Below are positions 48,748 to 60,700 of a stretch of 64,000 nt of DNA, one piece after another. Under the pieces are notes generated by a model. It was not told where the DNA came from. It saw nothing but the letters and a program-made list of their open reading frames with translations, and ran no database searches. Position 1 is the stretch's first letter, and each line of letters starts with the position of its first letter. Source of the DNA: Apostichopus parvimensis. Its lineage: Eukaryota; Echinodermata; Holothuroidea; Aspidochirotida; Stichopodidae. A program made the position numbers and the translations under genes. Location of the stretch: positions 95,333 to 159,332 of the forward strand of contig KN884661.1 of assembly GCA_000934455.1 (NCBI GenBank), written 5' to 3'.

Positions 48748-51700
48748 GTAATATAATTTTATATTATTGTTTTTGATAGAATAGTTGTAAAGATACATTT
48801 TTGCATTGCTCCTTTTTCGAAATATATAAATGTAAGTCTGACATATTTTTATAACAATAGAAAACTTTTATCTACAGTATAGTTTTGTTGTCCATATATC
48901 CATTTGTCATTTAAGATTAATATGGGTCAAATTCTTAAAGAAAAGGACTTGCAGACATGATATAAAGTAAAGCTAAAGTAAAAACTCAAAACAAACTTCA
49001 TACTGGATAAATAAAGTAGGATTGTATTAGTGCAAGAACTTTGCTGATAACCAATGGTCGACGCTTTATAGAAATTTTATTTTAAGTTTTACTGTTTAAT
49101 GTTCCAATGCTAAATGTGGCAATGAATCACAATTAGTCATCTGACTTGCTGGTTTGGTATACATTTAAGTAAGGTATGGAAAGCCAGTGAACTACAGTAT
49201 TTTCAAATCAATAGAAGTTGCACCACGTGTACAATATTCCACAGCAGACTTAAGGTTGTTAGTAGCCACTAACACCGATATTATCAGTAGTTTGGACTTA
49301 TTAGTACATTTAGTATCACTCTTTTTACTATATCTGTTAATAGAAAAGTTAAAAATACGAATACTTTGGGTACTCTCTCAGTAAATAAAACATCAACTTC
49401 AGTGACCTGATTACCTCAATTAACCATAATGTCTTAAGACTTTCCGAAACTCAAACAAACTGATTCCATTTTCATCACTAAAAATTCCCATATATAGCTG
49501 TATCATTCAATGCTGCCCATCGGCAAAGTGTATGGTTATTGGTCATTTGGTGACCTTCAGACTAAGTTATGCAAATTTAGTGTCAACATTTAGTCTGACA
49601 TGACTACAACAACTTACTGTCAGTCTTGGGCTCGCAGCTGTATGGTCATGTTCCAGGATTCGATAATGTGGACTTGTCTACATTGATGGCAACCACTATT
49701 AAGCAGTTAACAGTGGTCCTCAAGTTGTGTTATCCTAAAATAGTTTTATACCCAGAGTGGGTATTGTACATAGGATCAGGCTATTCTGTCTCACATCAAC
49801 TTTCTTGCACAGGTTTAGGAACTGGCGGAGGGCAGTTTTAGTCTATTTACTTTGCTCCTGTCTTACCTGTCTCCCACTCCACATCTGTACTTTCCAATCT
49901 ACCTAACTACACATTGGAACAATTTAGCACTGCGCCCTCGCGCCCACTTACACCTCCTTCCAAATCTACCACCTACAGTAGGAAGACAACTATATACATG
50001 ATTTGTTAACAAGTTTTGCTTAACAATTTTCAACCATTTTATACAAGTTTGGGAACAACATTTTGGATCTTCGTACGCAGGACCACTTTTCCCCTCGTTT
50101 CAAGAAGCACTCTATAATTTTCCTCTTGTTTTCATCATATTTTTTCACATACTTTGCTCTCCCTCTATGTCGTTATTTTCTGTACATCTGTTGTACGTAT
50201 TTTTGTACAGGTACCAGTTACGCGACACCTACAGTACCGCCCAGATTAAATCGGCCGTGGCATCGTGTATCGTGACAAAATATGAGGAGTCTATCGTAAT
50301 ATCGTTTCCATTACGCCTATAGCAAATACCTAACGTAATATCGGGCGTCGCATTGTGGTCGTAGTATGGTGATGGTGTATTTATCATTTCACTGGCACTT
50401 TATACTATCGTAATGTTATCGTTTTAGCGTGAATTACGTTGCAGAACGATCGATCGTTTCATCGTGATTTGAAAGAATTGGGGAAGGCTTCTTTCCGCAG
50501 TAAATGAAATCATCAATACAACGCTATGTGCGATAGATTCCTTTACAAATTCTGATAAAAAAGTTTGGTGTGTCACCAAAATTAAGTGTCAATCGACATA
50601 CAAGTTTCATAATCGCAAAACTAGTACGATGCATGAATATTAGCCTAGGTTTTAATTACACTAGCAAATCGTCCCATAATGCTAGGATAGGGTTAATATG
50701 CAATGTAACGCTGAATAGGCCTAGCTTTTTCACCGTCCGGGATGCGTAATTTTAATAAAAGTTTATGGCTAGTAGTAGTACATACAGTGATACAGTGTAT
50801 GCGACGCGATTCACGTTTTGCACATGTATACGTATATGCGTTCATGCAGCGTTATAAGTCCCCTACATTAGCCATAACACCTCCAGACGATTTGACGATT
50901 TGATCGCGCTTAAATTTGTATTTCTTTAGCCCTGGTCCCATGACTTATTTTCTTCAATTCTCATTTGGTAATCCTTGGCCAAAAAGCAAACTACATTACG
51001 TGTAAACCTGTACAGCGGAGGTCTATTGCTTTGTACAGCGTACATAGTGCCCACGTACACCCGGGCGCCCACACGTGTATTACAGCGATCGATGAGTAAC
51101 GCGTGTCTATGAGTAACACGCATGCGCGAGGGTTTGGATACGCCTATATAAGATAATTGCCCCTAACCCTCCTAGGAAAAAAAATTACGCGTCCGGTCCG
51201 GGATGCATGGGCTGGCATACGTTAGTATGTTATATTAACGTTCTTTGAACATTGTGTTCATGATTGAATTTTGCAAGATTTTCAAAAAAATTGTTTGCTT
51301 GAAGAATGTTTTTCCGCACCATATAGTATGCTCAAATTGACAGTTTCTTTTGCATAGCATCAGAAATCGATGGGATCCTGATTGCAACCCATATTGACAC
51401 GCACTTAAAAAAATATACAAAATAGGTCATAACTTCTGTTAGAAGCCTTTTTTATTTAAATGTCATGAAGTCATTTAATTGCTTTTGGTCGGACAGTTTT
51501 GTATGGTAGCAAACTTATTTTCTGAAAATACTCTACGGTCAAGTTGATCACGAACCTCGTAGAATTTTCAAACCGTAATCAGTCCAGACATGTATGTTTT
51601 CACAAAATCCTCCATAACATGCAACAAAAGTATATTTTTTGAATATTTATGTGGTAATTTACTTGAAATTTTCATTTTGTTCAAACATGTGTTTAAGCAT

Positions 51701-54700
51701 CATGTAACGTAGTTAAATACACATTCACCCAAAATGCAATGTTTAGACCCAGTATTTTTTAATGGTTCCGACGTCTCTACGTTACGACGTCTCTACGTTC
51801 TGACAATTTTTTTGGACTCTTAATTTTTTTTGACCAAAATTTTTGAGCAACTTGTTTTCGGACCAAATTTTTTTAAGACCCAAATTTTTGTATGACCCAA
51901 ATTTTTTTGGACTAAAATTTTTTATCCCCAAAATTTTTTCGGACAACCACTATTTTGGTCATAACAAACTTTGGGCCCTTTTTTTTCGTGAAAAAAATTT
52001 GGTGCGTCCAAAAAAATTGAGTCCCCCCAAACAAATCAGGTCAGAAAAATTGTGGGTCCAAAAAAATTGATTCCACAAAAAAAATGTGGGTCCAAACAAA
52101 TTGAGTTCCCCCAAAAAAATTAGGCCAGAAAAAATTTGGGTCCAAAAAATATGAGTCCCCCCAAAAATTGGGTCCGAAAGAATTGAGTCCCCCCAAAAAA
52201 ATTAGTCAGACAAAATTTGGGTCCAAAAACATTGAGTCCCCCCAAAAAAATTGGGTCCAAAAAAATTGGAGTCCAAAAAATTTATCGGAACATAGAGACA
52301 TCGGAACATAGGGATGTCACCCTTCTTAATAGATTGAGAAATTACTAGTCAAAAATATTTTCTGAAAGAAAAAAACCTTACGATATTTTTCACAAATATT
52401 GATGCTTAGATAAGTGCTTCCTCACAATCAACGAGCCGCCCCGAAATTCGCTCCGCTTACGTAAAACTTCTATATATATATAACACGTGGAAAAACACGA
52501 GTTTTTACACACATAATTCCCAATGACATTGGTGACGGAACATAAGTAGGTCATCGACATTCGAACTTGCCCAAGTTCATTGCACCATGGGAACGACACA
52601 ACACATTGTACATGATGGTACATTTTCCCGCCATCTGAACGCCGAGTGTAACTTTTGGTGCAATATGCAAATTATTAATGGTACTGTGCTGTGCGGTTAA
52701 AACTTAACCTATTGCGACATATACAAATTTTGGAAAGCTGTTGTAGAAGTAACTTATGTATCAAATGTAAAGTACTGTATGGTACTATAATTTTTAAAAG
52801 ACGGTTTTCCTCAGGTGGTAGGGATAAGGGGTGTTTCGGTGAACTCGATCATTTTGTATAGTATTTGGATACTTAAAATGACCATGTACATGCAGTTTCT
52901 ATTTCTCTATAGTAAGCTCTACTTAGCATTTTTATCTTTTGTGGATCTTTATTGGAATAAATACGAAATGTATTTTTTGACGCCAGTATTTAACGGTAAG
53001 CATTTTTTAAATTGTTGACTGAGCTTCAAAATCCATTTTCAAAAAAGTCGGTTTTCATGAAGGTTTTATAAAATATAGCTACTGTACAGTAGGGTAGGGA
53101 AATATTAATTTAACCACATTAAAGAAAGTTGTTCTATTAACATGTTTCTCGAACTGAGATCTGCAAAAAACGGGCTGCCATTTTTCTTCTTTTCATGCGC
53201 TAATACTAGTTTGGAATATGTGGCAACCTTTACAAAATAATTTTTAAGGATAGTTAGATTTCTTGTAATCCGAATAGAGACTCGGGAATCGGGAAAAGGG
53301 AGGCCCATTGCGCGGACGAGAAACATGTTTTGTTTTAACCGGCCCTGCTTCAAAGTTGTTGGGTGGAATTTTTTTCCTTTTCATTCTGTTGAAACCAACG
53401 ATAAATTATATAAAAACTTAACACAAGAAAGGCTTAGTAATATTTTATTATTTCTTCAAAATGTTGCCAACTATTCAAAGTAACTTATCCTCCGTGGAAC
53501 ATAACCTCTACAACTAACAAAAAAGTGGCTATCCGTACGTAACGTTACTGTTGTTAAATAAAAATAAAATATGTAAGTTGTGAGCTGACTTCAAAAAGTT
53601 TTCAAGGCGAAACTCTTGTAAAGATCGATTCTCACACAGTAGAGTAGGAACTTCCTGATACACCATATTATGACTTAACGAAATAGCGTGAATAATAAAA
53701 ACCCAAAGCCCAAACGAAGTTACAAATCCTGACGCGCTCAGCTTGAAATCACGATATTACGTATTAGCGTGAATGTAGCAGTCATGTTTGCTATCGTGAA
53801 GGCTTGGCATCACGATATAGCGTGTGATCGTGGAATATCGTTATATAGTTGTAGCGTTTACAAAACTTTTACAGTATTCAGGTTTCACGATAGAAAACGA
53901 TAAGGGCATCACGATACACGATGCCAACGGCCGATTTAATCTGGGCGGTACTGTACTTAGTAGGCATTGCCTACCGTTAGCCTGCTGAGGCTGGGTTTTT
54001 AAATCCCCACCACAAGTCGGTGGTGCCCCTGAGACCTCCACTGGGGCTACCCCAGTAACCGGCCCTCCGGATTCTTCAGTTGGTGGGGAGAGGTTCCCTT
54101 CTTAGCTTAGTTGTGTGTAAGGCTCCTCGGTTAGGCTTCTTGGCATGGGTGTGTCATAACCTAGTTGTGTGTTAGGCTCTGCGGCTAGGCCCACGCTTTG
54201 CGGGTTTCTCTAGGCACATTGCTAGTGAAGTCGCAATGCCAGTTCTTGTCCCTGGCCTTCTCAGGCCTCAGTAGGCCCAAAGCAGGGATTCTTCGAACAC
54301 GTGGTTGGCTGCCTGTTAGTAAGGTTTCACCTTTAGCTTAGGCCATGCACTTCCTTCTAGGCGAGGGAACTGGCCGGTTGGTGTTCCCCCTGAGCCCCAG
54401 TAGAGACTCAGTTGTTCGCCCGGAATGGCCCGGTTAGGCACCTCGGCACCTGTTAGGCGGAGGCTGTGGTGCACACCTCGTGATCCCCTTCTGTTCATCT
54501 TGTTTATTCATTCTTGTTCTTGCATGTTACTTGTTCTTGCATTATCTTATTCTGTTGCTGTTGCTGTTTGCTGGTTACAGGTTTTCACGGCTGAATTACT
54601 ATTGATAAACTTGCCAGTTACAAATTTCGTACTTCGTTTATTGCGTGACTTTCTCCCCGGAGAATTGGCAAGAAGTGGAGAACTGGATGGTGGCTCGTCA

Positions 54701-57700
54701 AGAGAAACTCACGTCTTGCCTAGCACGACTCACACCAGTCCCTGCTCCAGCCTCTGTGTCCAAAGCGTCAGAGTGAAATAGACGAGATCCAGGTGCTACA
54801 AGTACTGGGAGTGCCCTCTCACTTGTATCGGCGGTTACCGAGTGCCATTACTAAGGCAAGGGCAAAAGAACCAACAAAGGGAAAGTATAAGCAATCAGAC
54901 CCAAACAGACCACCAGTCCAGAGGAAGAGGCTACACAGATGTGCCCACAGACCATTCTCTCACAGACCACTGAACCACAGACCTCCGGTCCACAGGCGGA
55001 ACAGAGCCTTAGGCTCCCGACCCAGCCACAAAGGGAATCGACCTGCCCACAGACCTCATATCTAAGGCCATCAAGATTTTCTAGAAGAGACTGGGTTTCA
55101 ACCCTCCACCTACCGCCATGCCAACGGACCGTGTGTCTAAGCTTCGGACCACAAATGAAGCATCACAGTCATCTGCCCATGGATGCAGTCTGTTTTGACA
55201 GAATAGGCAACCTACAAATCATAGGAAATGGTCCCCCTTTTAGGCTAGACAAGAGAGAGCCCTCAAAGTGCACGGTGAAACATGACTTTTAAGGTGCCAT
55301 CTATCTCCTCAGAGGTAAAGACAGGCTCAGAGCGGAACAGGGAACGAGCCCAGGCTCCTTCAAACCCACAACGGAGGAGATTAGATCATATGGCATACGA
55401 TCTGGACCAGGCCTCGAGAGTAGGCATGAAATTTGCCTCAACATTTATGCTGGCTGCGGAGCTACTGTACTCATGGGGCAACACCAACAACTCCTAGAGA
55501 ATGAAAAACAAATCCCGGACCCGAAAGCGTCCAAGATCATGTAACATACTGGCCGTGATGAGATGGCCCAAAGGGGAAATCTAAGAGAGGCTGATCCACC
55601 TCCCGATGGCAGGCAAGGAACTGTTTGCGAGCCATTTCGTGAAAGCAATGCAGAGCGAGTTCGCAAGATGAGACAACCTTCTCGAAGATAAGCTTGCAGG
55701 CTGATGTCAACGACACCGTCCACCCGACCCAGGCCCAGACCCACCAGGAGTCGGGTCCGCAGGCAATACTGTAACTCCAGCAGACAGATGCAACAGGGGC
55801 TCGCAAGTGCTAAAAAAGCCCTCCGAAAGCACAATTGCGAGGGCGAAAAAGAAATATAAGAAAATCGCCCTCGTAATATCAGGTATCTGTGTAAATTTAA
55901 TTGTGACATTCTTTTGCTTTAGCTAGGGGTTGCAGTAGCAACGCGAATCGCACAAACAGTTCTCACAATCCCGCATCAAATTTGAAGCAGTGCGGGAGGG
56001 TCGCGCACAATCACCTGGAACTTCCCGCACAGTTACTGGCAAATTACGGCCTCCACTAAGCAAGTTCAGTACTAGCGACAATAACCTAAAATCCCCACAA
56101 ATCTCCGACCACATGGTAGCCTAACTTCACACTAAGTCAACATGGAAATCTAACCTAGCCATCTGTTTATTCGCTCAAGTTGTGTCGCAAATTAAAACTA
56201 ATAAGATCCAAGAAAAACTGCAATCTTCGACCACATGTTAGCCTAACAACCACACTAAGTCAATTGGAAATGTAGCCTAACCATCGGTTTGCCCCCAAAA
56301 AATAACAATACTTTGCGTAGCTTTGTTTACATACTTACCTTGCTGCTATCGTCGCGGGCATGGTAGCCGAACACCACACGTAGTCAACAGGAAAATCTAG
56401 CCTAAGCATCTCTTTATTCGCTGAAATTGTGACGCAGTTAGCTAGAACTAAAATATCCATGAAATACTGCAACCTTCGACCACATGTTAGCCTAACAACC
56501 ACACTAAGTCAATGGGAAATGTAGCCTAACCATCGGTTTGCAAAAAAAAGCTGCGTAGCTTTGTTTACAACTTTCAATTTGCTGGAAATCGGCAGTTGTT
56601 TGGAAGGTATGTGCTACGTACACCATTGCTGTGGCGATGGATTGAAAGTTTTAACTTTGATTACTTTTCAGCGGTATAATGGTTTCGTATTTGGTAGTAA
56701 GTGATTTTATCCACACACGCAAAAATACATGATTTAAGGAAAGGGCACCTTCAGCGAAAGTAAACATGTGTTTTCTATTTCAGTTGATGGGTTATTGGGT
56801 TTTCGTCATATATTCGGTGGATTGACTTTATTTGCTAAACGATCGCAAATTTTGGCAATTAAACTTTTAATGAATTTGCTATACGGTCGCAGCTGACTAG
56901 GAAGAGGGTAATTGTGCTTACTTGATCCTGATGAATGCTTACAAGCATTTCCGTAAACAGCATATTGAAATTTGGAAAAGAGCCCCCCTAAACCTTAAAC
57001 CAGAAGACTACGTCCTCCCACTTGTTTGTATGATCATATGAGTTCCACTACGGTGCTACTATAATGATTTACGTCAATTATGGCAACTGCGTACGAAAGA
57101 TGTATGCAACGTGCAAATTGCATTGTCTACACAGTGTATAGGTACAGAGTACTGTTTGAAACAGTATACACAGTAGGTAATAACGAACCAATATTACATA
57201 CCAAATAAAAATTGGACCAGTGGCTGTTTAAGGCCTAGCGTGGGTTATACTGTGATACAGTACATACAGTAGGTAAATTTGAACCAACATTATATACATA
57301 CTACATACAAAATTGGACCAGTGGCTGTTTAAGGCCTACAGTAGTCTGGGCTATATTCTGGTGAGCCTCTAACCTGGGGTGATGGCAAAATCTCAATTAT
57401 ATAACCAATGAATACTGGACAGAATATGGAAAATGTTGTAGGTGGCTAATTTCTTATCGCAGAGAAATTGTTTTGCTGCTCATGAATAATTCATTGGTGT
57501 AACTTTCCAAAAATGCAACATCCATTACTCATTAGGCTAGTCCTGTAATGCGTCATTATGTTTGGGGAGTACAGCTGCTGCCAGAAGTTTACTTGTGAGA
57601 CTGATTTCATACGCTATTACCCTTCAATTGAAGTCTTTAGTAGTATTTTTACTACGATTAGAATCTACACGGTAGACTTAGGCAGTTTCTGTTACTCTCG

Positions 57701-60700
57701 TCTCGGCATCCCATACTTCCGCTGATCACTTTCCACACACAAATATCTGGTGCGGAAATAACTTTTATTTTTCACTTGTAAACATGTACATCGTATGTTC
57801 TTCAATTTTTGGAAACCAAATCCAAGATGATGAAAATAATCTGGGAAAGTATTAGAGAAAGTCCCTTCCTGACTTTAAATGTCCAATGACTTCTTCAGGG
57901 CCACCTTAAATTTATTAGGCCTAACATATTTTTATGCCTAATCTACATTAGGTTTACCACTGCCGTAATAAAGATTCAAATCATGCAACTAAAAAAATAA
58001 TGTTTATACAATTTATAGGCTACCTAACGTTAGGCTATTATGCTACTGTAGGTGTACACGATGCACCACAAACCAGTCATAGCTAGGTTAGGCCTAACTG
58101 AGGCCGAGCTAATTACTTTTGATTATAGAGTTAGAACTTACTGTACATAGCAGTAACAGGTACAAGTAACATGCGGAGTAGGCCTATGACTAAGAATTAG
58201 ATACCGTGGTGCCTAGCAAAATTTGTGACAGTGGTCCTTTTATATTCATTCATAACCCAATGTTTTCAAATGAGGTGACAAACAAAGAAATACCAAGAAA
58301 TTTCTCTAAGGAGATTCTGGTCAGAGCAATTGTCTCAGTGCCGCCCAAAACATTTTCGGTGACGAACTGGTTGCCATGTAGCTTCTAAAGCTTAGGTCAC
58401 ATTGCAATGTAAGGTTAACGTTATGCCTTACTACGTAACACTACGGCTAGGCTACTTTCGTGAATCTCGTACGGTATTGCGAACAACTTGTGCCTAAATT
58501 CCAGACCCCGAAAGGCCAAGATATCGTGATTTAAGCAAAACCTTGACAAACTCTGCACACCCACTTGCCACTTTTAAAGGCTTCATTAAAGGGGAAGTTT
58601 TACGATACGCACGTCTCTGTAACAATGAGACTGATTTCTTACAGAAAAAGAATGCGTTCACAGAGAAACTGTTACTCCGTAACTACAGTATAAGAAAGAG
58701 GAAATTGCCTCAGCCACAAAAGGCATAAAATTTGAAAACCGTGGGCAATACCTCACTACCAAACCTAAACAAAAGGAACCACCACTGGTGTTCAAGCTTA
58801 ATATACTATAATATACTGAAGAATTGGCACTTAATCTTGCAACACGCGGAATTATCCAAACTGTTTCCAAAAGAACCGATTCTAGCCTACAAAAGGGCCC
58901 AAAATCTCAAAGATTTACTTGTTAACTCAAGGTTTCATACTAACAAAGAATCAGCTGACTCTCAAGGTTCACACGAAGCTCTTTTAGATGCTCTTATATA
59001 GCTGCACTATGAGTCCATAAAAACTCGTGCACAGAAAATAGATGCATTTTGAGAACGAGACGCCCAGGCCGAATATAAAATATTCAAAGGCTACTACTGA
59101 TGAAGCTCCTCCTATAAAGTTTGAGAGCAGAAACCGGTCTAGTTGGTCTTAAGAACCTACGCTAGTCTCTCCTACTATTAACAGTACACTCAATTCACCT
59201 AATAGATGCAATTATGTTTCACCATGAGGAGCATGCTATAAGTTCATGTTCCTCGGACCCTCCCTTAAAAATCTTCAGGTTCTTGGCGACTTCGTTGCGT
59301 TAGATAGTGTAAAACCGCCTACACCCCCCTTTCATCTTCCTTCTCTTCTTGACTTGTTCATAGTTCTTGATGTTGGCTTCAATGATTAGTATCTGTGCTT
59401 GTAAAACTGACACTGTGGTCTGAAGCTTGAATCTTTCTGAAGGGTCCATGATGTAGGTGTTGACAGTAGAGGTTATAGGAGCAGAATGAGACGTGGAGAG
59501 CTTGGAGTGGACAAGGTGGAAGTATGCTGCATCTTCGTTCTATGTTCGTCTGTTATACTATTTCTGGCCTGAGTTCTTCCATTTCTTCCGTGTAACGTAC
59601 ATTACCTATCTGTTCATTGTCAGTTCTATTCCTTTACACTTCCGTTATTTCTACGTAAGCGTCCGTCGAATATACGGTATAGGTACTGTACTTCTACGTT
59701 TCATCCGTTCTTTGTCCGTTAATGATCCGGTGAGCAATAGCAATAACCAGAGACAAACGGAGAAATACAGTATGACAAACGCATACAGAACGAACAAAAC
59801 GCATGAGAAACTGATAAAACGGAAGCTTAACGGATTAGTAACGAATAAATAACGGAGACATTTTTCGGTGGATGTCCGTTCCAAGTTTTGTGCATGTTCA
59901 AAATCGACGCCGGACAAACCGGACCTTCCCGTTAAATTCGTTAATGAAACGTAGACGGACGGAGGAGAACCGCAGGCTAAACGGATACTAACGTACATCA
60001 ACGGAGTGCCATTTTTTGTCTTCGTTCCCTCTCCGTTATTGCAATCCGGTGAGATGTGACAGGGCCTTAACATACGACATTACACAACGTTTTAGGTGGC
60101 CATGGCTCCGTGCCAAACTTTTTTGTTTGACGTCATTTTCTACAAATCGTAGTATTAGCAAAAAAACTCTTTTTAACTGCAGTCATTTTCTTTACATTTA
60201 GATCCAATTACAACAAATAATTATTATCTGGAATATAATATATACGTAAAAATGAACTGTATATGTTATTAAACTTTTTGACACTGCTCTTAGGATACTG
60301 TAAATTCGACATTGTGACATATGTACATATTAATGAAACGGCGTGGAATTCTGTCCCCCTCCAGAGCTAAGACCCACATCTAAGCTCGAGAATACTCTCT
60401 TGCAAAAAGGAGATACATTTCCAAAGAAATTTGATAGTTATTTCTCTTCATGACATTATGTTTGTGATTGAAAATAACTATTATAAAATATGAAATATCT
60501 GTGTAGGTGGCTCTATGTCACCATGGTGACCAATCTATTAGTAGTCAAAGGTATCTTGAATTATTGTTAAAATAAGATTTTACAAAAAATATGAAACCAA
60601 TTGTGAACAAGATGCATATTGTGTTATCAGGTGAGTGACCCATCATGGGAGGTGACTTCTAAAACACTTCAAAGCTTATCTTGAGAAATAATGGGTGATT

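Noticed and set aside
54793-55065. Arg- and Pro-rich 90-codon open frame as a possible host nucleic-acid-binding protein
   Set aside because: It lies within a GC-rich broken retroelement-like segment and is better read as part of that fossil.
59651-60073. 140-codon open frame on the minus strand
   Set aside because: It runs through the CCGTT/AACGG repeat, has no family match, and its hydrophobic stretch follows from the repeat composition.
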